Assembly: GCA_013397455.1 (NCBI GenBank)
Contig: VYZB01000171.1
Location: 1,695,252 to 1,759,251, forward strand
Direction: 5' to 3'
Length of the DNA: 64,000 bases
Source: Crotophaga sulcirostris
Lineage: Eukaryota > Chordata > Aves > Cuculiformes > Crotophagidae
Shown here: piece by piece, positions 12,101 to 24,100 of the stretch
Layout of the letters: each line of letters starts with the position of its first letter
Numbering within the stretch: the first letter of the stretch is position 1
Translations under genes and position numbers: made by a program
Notes under the pieces: model-generated
Database searches by the model: none
What the model was told of the DNA's origin: nothing
Seen by the model: only the letters and a program-made list of their open reading frames with translations

Positions 12101-15100
12101 CTAATAGACATACAAACCCAGCTCAAAAGAATTTTGATCAGGTTAGTAGAAGTCAACTATTATATAAAAGAGCATAAAAAATTCCTGGCTTTATGCTACA
12201 GTGCAAGAACCAGCAACCTGATTTATCCCTTAGCAGTAATGAAGAATTTTGAGCTTAGCCTTAACTAAACAATGAATGCTGATTAAAACCATTCTGCTAA
12301 GCTGGGAATGATTTAATGTGATATAATCATCCTTTTGTTCATCATTGTTGCTAGCTTCCACATGACTGCAATGAGCACTGGTTTCATCAGCAGAAAATAA
12401 TGCACTATGCTTATGTCTGGGATCCCACAAGTGAATTCATAACTTGATTCTTAGAACTGCTCTTTAAGCATTGTCAACATGATGGTTCTTTGTAGTGAAA
12501 TAGGTGCTCCACCAATATGTTCAGAGACTTTCTGAAACTATGCTTCGTGGAGCTGTGTTCCCTCTGTGGGAATCTCCTGGTACTATCAAAGGATCCTAGG
12601 AAACTAAAACCTTCTGGTTGTAAGGATCAAGATTAGATGCATTTGTGTCTAATATTGTTGGTTTTGCTGGCTATTTCTAGGTTTTTAGGCAGCTGAATAA
12701 AATGTTTGAGTTGACTGGAAATGCAAACATTCAGCTGCTAAGAATGATTCTGTACTAAATGAGATCTATGTGTTCCTTATTTAGCGTTGGAAAAATTTGG
12801 GGGGAAATAATACAGTGGAGAGTCATTCAGAGTAGGAAAAACCTTGACTGCAAATAAAATAAACATTACAACAAGAGAATATCTCAGATGAAACTTTTCT
12901 AGGTGCATCTCAGAATGCACATGCATTGTTACGTTCACAAAGGTATGCGGTCATCTTAATTCCACTCCCCAGTTTCTGTTGGGGAACCTACACTGTATTT
13001 CTGTGAGTACCAAAAGGACGTGCTCTAAGTGATAAGCATTTTCCTGGTGCCCTCATCAGGGAATCTTTTTCCTATTAATCTAACAGGAGATGAATTTATC
13101 AAGGCCATAAAGGTAGTTGGTGAGGGCTGGACTGTCACTTTAGTCATCTGTTTCCAGTCAGTGCTTCAACCTTTAGACTGAGGTGCTTGTCGCTTGTCTT
13201 TTTAATTGCTTTTAAAGATTTGAGCACTGCCCCTGTTCCCTTTGCTCCCCACAGTTGCCCTTTGATTTCTGGGTAGGGCTTATTGCCTAGAATCTGAAGA
13301 GCCTTACTACACACGACTGAGGATGTCTTGCTAATCAGGATGTGTCTCAACTACAAGATAAACTGTTTGTTTTCATGTGGTCCCGAATCAAGGTCTTATT
13401 TTCATTGTTTTCTACTGCAAATTACTCTAGATATGAGGCATCCTACTTTGTTGGGCAGGTGACTAAAGTCTTCTCAGCTCTGAGTATTCTAAAGGACAAA
13501 TCTAAGACAGTGGTTTTTTAAATTGGTATATGTCAATGATGCAACCAGGATACAGGGTCAAATTAAGTGAAATTGAAGTGTCTTGAAAAAAAATCATTAT
13601 TAAATTAAGAAGTAATTTAAAATTTAATGTGTTGCAGTCTTGCCTCTTACAGAAATGTTAGAAGAAACAGAATTGGACAAGGGCCAGTAAAGCACTCTCC
13701 TTGTAATTTAGTTATGCAATATGGCAAGCATGCCATGCTAACACAACACTTCAGTAACTGAAAGGAATCTTGCCTAAGACTAAAAATTAGAAATATTTTC
13801 AGAAGTCCATATTTTGTAGCCAAAAGTTGCAGTTTCAGAACAATTAGTTTAACTTCTGTGTGATTAAAATGCCTTAATTTTCATGCTTTACTATCTATAT
13901 GACCTTAAGACTCACTCAGTATTGGGGAATGTTATTAGATTTTGTTGTATATCTTCATTCCTGTGCATATTGCACTGCATATTTTTCACATTGTGTCTAA
14001 GCATCTGAGTGTTTGTACAAGGAGAGCAGAGTGATGTTGTCTTGTCTTAATTGTATTGGAAAGACTGGATGCTAATAATTTCACTTTTTTTACTACTGAC
14101 AACTTGTGGTTGCCCATTATGTTTCTTTTCTAAAGTCTATAATCCATCTGGCTAGGTGAATAAGTGCATTGCTGAAAAAGTAGATAGTACCAAGATTTCT
14201 GACTTGTAAGCTACATTTAACAACCATTTGCAATTATTTATAGGTGCTGTTGGTAAGCAGTAGCCGATACCCAGATCAGTGGATTGTACCAGGTGGAGGA
14301 ATGGAGCCAGAAGAAGAGCCAGGGGGAGCAGCCGTCAGAGAGGTGTATGAAGAGGTAACAAAAAACAAATTAACAAAAAAAAAATCCAGCTTATTTCTGC
14401 TGCTGCTATCTTTGTGTGGGAATCAAGAAGAGGGAACTCTACCTCCTTTATCCAGGATTTGACAGACTGCCATGGTTGTGAAATTCAAAGAGCTGCGATT
14501 CTGTGTGTTAGAATTGGGGTATAGTGTGATGAGATGAACTAATTAGCTTGCTTTCCCAGTGTGCTTTCATTTCATAGCTAAATTTCTGTCTGCCTTCATA
14601 AACACTTACTGGAAGTGGAACTGTGTCTTTATGCCAAATGGCATATTATAGAACTGTAGCATTTCTTTGTTCATGCAGAAAATGTTTGACTCGCAGCTCT
14701 TCTAGAATGGACTGAAGGTGAACTCACCATTAATGTGTAGTTATGCAAGAAAGAAATAAACAGACCTTTGAGAAGATTCCAAACTAAACAGATTAGAAAC
14801 TGTTGTATCTAAGCCAGTTGAGAATTCAACAATAAAAAGGCTTTGTTAAGTACACTTATGGCTGTTTATCTATAAAGAAAACACTATAGGTATAGTCTGC
14901 CTTTCTGTCTCTGCCCTTATGCAAACCAGAGCTTTAAGTCTTGATGAATTAGTGCAGTTTCCTACTCTACTGTGGTACTTAAATTTCAAATTCAAAATTC
15001 TGGTTTTTAACTTGCTGTTTATTTTTCCACGGCAAACTGTTAAAGTGTTAGATTTTCCTTGAATACCTAACAGCCAGGACTTTAAGCCAAATAAAACACC

Positions 15101-18100
15101 AAGAAAGATCAGAGACACTTGATTTAGCTAGAAATTATGCAATGCGTAAGTGACCACAGATCAACTCTTAATTTTTTTATATCATACTTCTTAAATTGAA
15201 GGTATAAGGTTTTGCAGAAACTGCATGCAAGTGAGTGAACTACAGGATTTCTGCTAGTCTTAAACAGTTTTCTTATCCCAGTTTGACTGCTACTATTGAG
15301 AAAACACCCTAATATTGTTGCTAATTAGAATACGTAAGAATTATTTTTTAGCAGTGCTGTCTTGTGGTTTAGCTTACCCTTAAGACTCGTTCTGCTAGGT
15401 TGTAGAAGCTTGGAAACTTGATATAGATGCAACTTGCACCAAATGCTGCCTACTTTTTGGTGTCAAAATGAAATCTGTGAGCTGTGCATCAGTGACTCTG
15501 CTCTCCTCTTACATGGGGAACAGAAGAGTTCAGTACCCCCAGCAACCTTCATGCAGTGAGGTTCAAGCATAACTAAGTCTCACTGATACAAAGTTATTCC
15601 AGGCTTCCTTTCTGTGCCCAGTTTTGCTGGGGCAGCCAGTTTTGAGCTGCACAAGACACTTAAGTGCTTGTGTATTTGTACTTATTGTATTTGCAAAGGA
15701 GGCAGCCACAAGGCAATCCATTTGAAAGGAGCAAAGATTTAGGTTTCTAGGCAGTCATAGCACATCTGGGGAAAGTCCTGACACTTCCCACAGGTTGATG
15801 GGTGGGATTGAAAAGCATGGGACCACTTGCTCAGTGTTCTTGTACGCTGGTAGTTCAAATCACTCATCTGACCTAAGGCACAGTCCAAGATGAAGGTAAG
15901 GAAACTCTCATCTCCATGGGGTTGAGTCGGAGAGGTGGTTGAGTCACCATCCCTGGAGGCGTTTAAAAAACGGGTAGATGAGTTTCTGGGGGACATGGTT
16001 TAGCAGAGGACAGGTATGGTTCGACTCAATGATCTCAAAGGTCTTTTCCAACCACACAATTCTATGATTCTATGTCAACCTAGAGCTGACTGAACTGTAG
16101 TCATGTTTGGGTTTTTTCTTTGGTGAGGAAGAATGGATCATCTCAAAGGGGGGGGCCTGACTGCAGTTTGTGTCATCAAAGTTGCTGTGGGGTTTGACAA
16201 ACTATTGAAATCTGCCCAAGTGGTCAAGCTTCTCAGCTTGTGGGGAATGCAGTGCTACAGGCAAGGCTCTTGGGCTGACTTCATACCAGAGTAACATAAC
16301 AGCGAGTTGTGACCTGGGGGCAGCTTACTCTTCTGCTACACATTATTCTGCCCTGAAAATAGTCTGAGGAACACTTCCAAGAACTGGCTTTGGAGGTCTG
16401 CAGGCAAATTTCTGTAGTGGTTCAGTGTGTAGGCCGTGAGTGTTGGAGAAGGTTGAGCTGGAACAGCTAAGGAAAAGGTATAGAATGGTACTGGATCATA
16501 CATCATACAGTGTAATCTTAATACAAATTTCTCTGTTAATGTAAAAGCCCAATCAGAGTGCACACACTGCCCAAACACTGTGAATGACTCTGGTTCATAC
16601 AGTTACTTCTGAATGATCTTTTTCCCTTTCACATCAGCAGGAAAGGAAAAAGAAAAGGCAAATCAAAGTGAAAAATAGAAGTCCCTGCTGTTATGATGTG
16701 AAGCAGTTCTTCCATAGCTCAGTTTTATTCTTGCCCTCACTTCTTTCTTGGGGCAAAGCAAAAGATTTGCTGATGCAACATGATGGTTCTGGTCAAGAAT
16801 TGTGATACTTGTCAATCTTAAAATGTTTTGAATCCTGAAAATAGAGGTCAGCCTCCCTCACTCATACATTTAGATCATGTTTTGTTCAAGTGCTGTCATA
16901 CAAGGTGAATCTTAAAATCAGCTTCACGTAAGCATGTGGTTTAGGCAGAGGTTTTGATTACTGTTCAGTGTATTGTATGTGAAGCTGTGCTGTAGCTGCT
17001 TAATGCTTGTGGTGTCATCAAAATTTCAGTAAGAGGCTTCATGATAGAAAAGCTGCATGTTGTAAATTACTCAAAATGGCAATGTCATCGGAGTTTAGAC
17101 ACCACAACAGAAACAATTTCTAAAGGTAGAGAACCCAGCAAATATAAAGCTCTCAAGTGGTGCTAGTGCAGAGGCATTTTGCTTAAAAGTTAAATCTCCT
17201 CTTAGCCACTGTAGTGAAAATGAATATCCTTTTCTTTAATGCTGTTAAGACACCAGCTGCCAGCCATGTTCAGCTCTGAGCTGTGCTTGCAAATTCATGA
17301 AGATTTTTCAAAGGCATGGGACTTTAAAAAGCAAAAAATCATTTGGTGACACTTGTTCTACAGCTTCAGGTTTTCCAAGGTCTGAGCGTTAAAAGCTCAA
17401 GCCTTAAAACAAAATATTCTTAAGCTGCAGGCTGAATCTTGTGTGCTGCCACAAGACTGCAAAGCACCATTTTTAAAGAGAAGGCAGAGTGGTAATCAGG
17501 GTTTTGATTTGAGCCATGGAAATTCATACTAACCTTTCTAGAGATGGTTGTCCTTTCTATTTTTATACTAAGGTCAGTGTCACCTGGCAAGCTGGTTACA
17601 GTGCAGTGAAGTGAACTGTGAAGTTTTGTGAATGAATAAACTTAAAATGAGGCACACTGTTGCACTGGTTTGAACTGTTTCTTCAGCATTAGGTAATGCA
17701 CAAACTAAGCATTGGTTTCCATTAATTCCTTAAAATGAAGAAATTGATAGTGGAGTTAAATGGCATTTTTTATTAGTATGAGAGCTAATAGCTCTAAATA
17801 TCTTAACAACAGTAGTGTATTTAAAATCCATGTTTTAAAAGCCAAGCCAAGATCCTTGTAGTTGAGTCCATATGCACTGCAATTGTCCAGTCTGCATGAC
17901 TCCAGATTTTTTTTATCATTAAGTACTGTTCACATTAGCGATCTGGGATTTTACCTCTGCTAAATGTTTAATATTAATTTCATTTAAACTTGTCTGGTGT
18001 TTCATAGGTTGCAGCAATTAAGATAACCTGTCAAGTTCCTTAGGTACAATAAGTTTTTTTTACAAAGCTGAAAGTTGAATACCAAAATGAAGTTATGGTG

Positions 18101-21100
18101 TAAAACAATCCCAGAAAGGTACTGAACCTCATGTAAACGAGGAGCTACTCTGTTAATGAATTTGGAGCTCAGTCTTTAACTGGGTAGTATGAAAGATGGA
18201 AGTTGTTTGCACGTGTGGTATTCACAGAGAAATGACAAACAAGGGTGGCAAGCTGATGATGTCCAGCCTCATAAATGGAAGGAGCACCCTCACAATTCTT
18301 CTTCCATCTCACTGAAAACTGACTCTTTGCTTTGTTTGTACTTAGTAGCATATTGAAATGCCTACCAAAAATATGCAATTCCTTCCAGACCTAATTGAAT
18401 ATAGCTTCTGAGAAAAGGCTGATCCTGAAAGTTAGTCTGCTGCAACAGTGAAAATGGCAGTAATATCTAAGATCTCTCACAGGAAATAGAGGATTTCTGC
18501 TACAGTGAGTGACCAGTATTTGAAAAATGATTAGGTGTTTCAGACTGGGACTAGGTAGATAATTAAAAAAATAAATAACTCCCTTTCAGCTGAAAGACTG
18601 TTGCAGGTACAGTGAAACCTTCTGGGGTTTATACAGCATGCTGGAAAGGGCAGGACTAGCCTTGCACTGTGCCTTCAGAACCGTAGCCATTAAAGTACTA
18701 TCCAACAGATCCCACAGTTAAAAATAACTCTTAAATCTTTCAGATTTTAAGGGAGTTTCTGCCCTGGTAGGCTGTTGGCCTAAGAATTAACCTGCAGCAT
18801 GACTCTTGCTCCATCTACAGGAAACAAAAGGCAAGTCTGACTGCACATCTGAGACTGAAGCACATCTAGAGCTGCCAACAATGAATGACCTCCAGGCCAG
18901 AAAGATTATGCGGTGAAGTGGACAGTTTTCCCTCTTGTGGTTGGATCTAGACTAGTATTACAAGACATGCATCAGTTCAGATTCAAGACCTTATCTACAC
19001 AGTACTCAAACTTCCTTAGGGAATCGTTCTGGGGGTAGCACTTAACAGCTTGTCTGTCAAAAGAAATGCTGGGACTTCGTCAGGCTTTTCTCCCAAAGTT
19101 CAGGCTGTCTTACAGGCTTATGGTAGCCTATAGGATTCTGTTCACTTAAAGACCTATATTTTAACAGCCATGGGTACATAAAGGCCAAAGGAAGAAAGAT
19201 ATTTTCATTACAGACAAAACAGTTCACAGTCTAGTACTGAACCATTTTACTTTCTGGGGCAAAAGCTGAATTTCTTGGGTTTGATGCATTTTGAGGGAAC
19301 TACATTAAGATACCAACTTGGAGGAAATATTTTTCTTAGCAAAAGCACTTAAGTCACTGTCAAGTTGATGGTACTTTCAAACTATGAAGATGATTCAGTT
19401 GAATATGTGACTTTTAGAAAAAAAAATCATGAACTCTAATTACTGCCTTTGTTATAGTTTGGGGTAGTGAGGTTTTCAAAAGACTGTGGGAATGCTAGTT
19501 TTGGAAGTATGTATCTTTGCCTAGAGAGTAACTAGATATCAGTGACAGTAATCACATTTACATAGCAGCATCTGGTTGCACAAAAACTTCTTTATAAGTT
19601 TTTGGGAATTTTTACACTTAATGCAATGGAGTGCTTCTAATTGTTTCATTCAGAATTACTCAGTATTTGTTTAAACAGCTGATTTGCTTGGACAGAACAG
19701 AGAAGCTATTAAATGAATTCCGCTTAAAGTAATATTGATGATAAACTCACATGACTATGGGGAACTAATAAGTTGAAACTTCTCTATTAAAACTATTAGG
19801 TACTGGTAAAATTACCTGGTGCTGGTACTTGGTACCGATAAACTTGCCTAGTCCTGGGCTTGTGCTGTGTGTTGGGTATCATTTAACAGTCAAAAGTCCT
19901 GCTTAGGAGTTCAGAGAAGCCCTTCTGCAACTATTGATGGTGAATTTCTTTGTTCTTCAACAGTCCTGTTGCCCTAGACCTGCCTTTAAGAAATCTTTGT
20001 AATGTAAATGAGGCCTTGGCTAGAACTTCCTGAAAGGTTATAAAATCTTGAAAGGTTTTTTTTGATGGGGGGTGGGGGTTAGGAAGCTGTTGGTTGGCTT
20101 TGGGGTGAGGAGGAGTAATTTTTTCTTCCCTGTGGTGAAATATAGTCCCCTTTAGAGCAGTCCCCTGGTACTTGAAAAAGCTTTTAATGTTTGGGAAACC
20201 TGCAGAGTCTGTACTGGGCTCTCTGTTGTGCTGGTAAGCCATATCTTTAAACTGTAGGGAAGAAATTGCAAAACTTTTGCAGCTAAAAATGCACACTTGA
20301 ACACCTAAAGAATTAAAAAGCCTAATCTTGCAGATTTATGCTGTTAATTTTGATGGAGTAGGATGATGGGAAATGGATTTTTCGTTAGTTGCTCTGTTTG
20401 CCATGACGTAGAAGTCTTAAAGGATATAGCGGTTCCAAGGTAGTGCTGTGTGAGAAGAAAGCCAAAAATTGGTGACAGAAGCGTAAGTTCGTAGCCTCTT
20501 TGGTTCTGTTCCTCTTTTTAAAAGATACTGTAATATTGAGGAAACTGGGACTGATCACTGAAGCTTAAACATTCTTCAGCGTGTGTTCCTTGAGGCTAAC
20601 AAATGCTCTTTCATTACCCAGTGTAAAGCACAAGCAGTCTTTAGTGCCTGTTGTCATAGCTTTCAGACCAAAATAAGAGTCTGTCCCTTTCATAATTCAT
20701 GTGCTGTGTAATCACTTAATCAAGCAGGTCCAGTTATGTATTTCAGCTTCCTGAGCCCTAACAGGTATCTGTCATCACAGCAGAAGAATATTGTATGTCG
20801 TTGTACATTGAGTTTAGGGCTAGCTCTGGCTGTAGATAAGCAACATGCTTGTTGAGCTGCAGGGGCTGTGGTCAGACTTCCTTCATCAAAACTGCCTAAT
20901 AAATAACACTAGGCATCTACTTTCTTTAAAAAGAAAGACACAGAAAACATTCACTTGTAAGATCTCGATTATACTTATTGCTAAAGCCTCCCCAGTTATC
21001 TGTCAGTTACTCATTAAAGTGTAATTAGGATCCATATGGTCCTTTATATAAAGATGCAAGATATCAGTAACTTCCTTTGGTTAAAGCTGGAAACAAAGAC

Positions 21101-24100
21101 TGAAGGCTAGAAAATGTCATCTTGGCACCAAGAGGCCTTATTCCAATTACCAGTTATACAATGAGACAGAAAAATCTAAATATGACTTTGTCTACTAGTA
21201 GACTACATATGCTTTTGTTTGAGGTGTATGGACTTAGATTTGTTTAGAATAAATGGCTGATCATAAACTACTTCTGTTGGAAGACACAGTCTATATTACT
21301 TCTAAAACCAAACCCTAGGGTCTTAGTAGAATAAAACAATCACCGTAACTGTTGATAAAAATTACTAAATGCAGACTGGTACATGTAGAAGCTTTTAAGA
21401 AGTTGGAGTAAAACTCTTTAAATTAAAGCCTTTTGTAAGGTTGCTAACTAGAATAAGAATTAAAACTAGCTTTATATTCCGAATTCTAAATTAGTTTTAA
21501 GCTTACATCCCAAAAGCTACGCTTTTATATGAAAAGCAGTGTACATGAAGTCATTGTGCTGCAAGTTCTACCCAGTAACCTGCAGTTGAATTTGTAGTTG
21601 AAGACTTGGACTTGTTTGAAGACTTGTACTTAAGTTCCTGTGTAAAATAGCAATAGTTTTAATGGTTCCTTCTCTTAATTTATTATGATACTATTTTAAG
21701 TTCTCTTGTTCTGTTTACCTCCTTGAATTATTTAATTATTGATGCAATTTATCTCTAATAAAATACAGCACACAAAGAACTTGGTAAGTAAAACAGTGTT
21801 TTGGTCTGGATGGGAAACTTGAAATATCTATGCATTCTTTGATCCACTGATTAGGACAAGCTTTTGTGCTCTTATAAATACTCTAAAATGAAAAACTAGA
21901 AGCAGTGCAGCACTGTAATTAAAACTTAGGTTAAAACACTTGCTTAAATAACCTTAATAAGGAGGAGCGAGCTGATGTTGGAGGCTGGTACTGATACTTT
22001 AGTTTTTGAAATTAAAAAGCATGCATTAACACGTTTTCCTGTTTGTTTCGTAGGCTGGAGTAAAGGGAAAGCTAGGCAGACTGCTTGGGATATTTGAGGT
22101 GAGCTATTTCTTCTACCTTCTAAAGACAATTGGGTTTTTGGAGTTGGCAAACTACAACATCAGACTTAAGTTCTTAAGTATTGCCTGCCTGTAATTTTGG
22201 AATGCTGTTGTGAATCCTGCATTAGATGGGTTATTTCTTTTACTTATGTGATGCACAAAGACTTGAACAGGAAGATTTCAAAGTACTTAGAAAAAGAAAA
22301 ACTAATCTTTGATAGGTCTAGGTTTTCTAAAGTACCACACCTACCTCTTTTGGGGTACTGTTTTGACTGTTCCTCTCTGACTAGATTTTGCTGAAGTAAC
22401 TTGTCTGTTTTCACACACCTGAACTGATTAGTCTGAAGTATCTCATTATGGCTTTCACTGAAAATATAATGCTCTGGGTTACAGATAAATCTAACCTTTA
22501 GCAATGGTACAGAGTTCAAAATTTCTATTTCTTAATATAAGCAGCACAAGGATGGAGGTACTAGATAGAACTCTTCCAGTGTTGGTGTTGCCATAGATGT
22601 CTGTGCAGGTTTTAGACAGGACCACACTCTAGAAATACAGGTGTGAGTCTTCAGATCATAATACACCCAACATGATCGTGTTCCCCTCTGTGAGGGGTAA
22701 GTGGAAGCCCCTTAAGTCTAGTTAGGTAGGTGTGGATCTTCACAGCTAAATTACACTGCTTCTGAAAGCCTGACCTTTGTATTCCTGACAGGGATTTCCT
22801 ATGCAAAATATTACTTGGTCATATCTGACCAGCTGATGCAGTGTTGAAGGTGTTCCCCTTGTGAAATATTGCTGCTGAGTCCTTGTATTCTAGAACTACA
22901 GCCAGAAATGCTGTCTTTTATAGATGTATTCACACCCTTTAATAGCGATATTGACAAGCAACTCTCTTGGAGTGGTTTTACTTCCAAGTAATGCACAACA
23001 GTTTAAAACTGTACTAAGCTTGTAGTGAAACAGGAATGATTATTGGCACAAGGATAAAATCATCTGTAAGGCGAGCTAGGGCATTACATCTCTTGGTTCT
23101 TAATATAGTTGTAATTATAGATGGCCCTGGGCTTACTAGAAGCTCAGCCCTTTTCCAAGGGGCAGTATGGTTTGGGTAATAGGAAAGCACCTTTAAGAGT
23201 GTGCTGTTGGCCTGTTTTGGAGCTAGCAGGGAGTCAAGTTTACACAAACTTTGCATGGACTGGCTGTGGCACAGCGACCCTGCCCTGAGCAGACCACCTC
23301 TGTCAGTCTTGAATTATCTTCTTCAAAAAGTGTCTGCATTCCAAGTAGGTGGTTAGTGCTGCTAGCATGGCAAACCTGTTGAGGGAACAGATGGTAATGA
23401 TTTTTGCATTTGTCATGATTGCAAACACAGTCTGTTTAATTTGCCTCACTCACTGAGTGAAACCTTATAGCCAAGATTGCATAGATGACCTGGCTGCATG
23501 ATGCAGTGGTTCCATCTTGTAAAGTTTTTAATAACCTTTCATCTAGGAATATGAGTTGTAGAAACAGTTTTAGCAAATGCACTCTACTGTGGTAACACAG
23601 TCATAGAAGATAAGTAATGTGCAGTAACAGGGGACAAGTGCTAATATTGAACTGTGTGGCCAAGAACATAGTTTGGTTCTAACATAAGGATCTCCAAATT
23701 TGCCTTTTTTGTTTAGTACAATAGAATAGCTGTTACCAATAAAACCCTTTTGGGCTGACTCAGTACAGGTGTTTTAGTGAAAATACTTGCCAGCAAAACC
23801 TGGCTTTTATCCTTAAGGGTAAGTAATTTCTAATCTTAGAGTTGTGGTAAGTCTGTAAAGTTTGTTTGGGATGTTTTTTTTAGTGAATTAAAACCTCTTC
23901 TTCTAATATTCAAGCAGAACCAGGATCGGAAGCATAGGACGTACGTTTATGTTCTTACTGTGACGGAAATACTGGAAGATTGGGAGGATTCAGTTAACAT
24001 AGGTAAACCTATTCTGTCTTCATTTGCTGCACTTTCATTTTCTGAAGTGATTGATTATAATTCTAGGAGAAATACTAATTCTGTGCCATAAGCTGAAATT

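Larger units (their letters stand above)
199..14243 (+). other. NUDT4: NUDT4 intron 1 (14 kb)
   Basis: Bounded by GTGAGC and TTTATAG. It holds the end of the CpG island, an LTR end at 538-656 (minus), a CR1 tail at 1180-1283 (plus) and a CR1 fragment at 5824-6140 (minus). Apart from these it is AT-rich unique sequence with no supported exon. Open frames inside it, for example at 2639-3088 (minus) and 3349-3867 (plus), have no recognisable homology. Confidence 0.8.

Noticed and set aside
14244..14462. 72-codon open frame starting with the NUDT4 exon 2 sequence
   Set aside because: Its second half is intron read-through past the donor at 14355; the true product continues in exon 3 at 22054.
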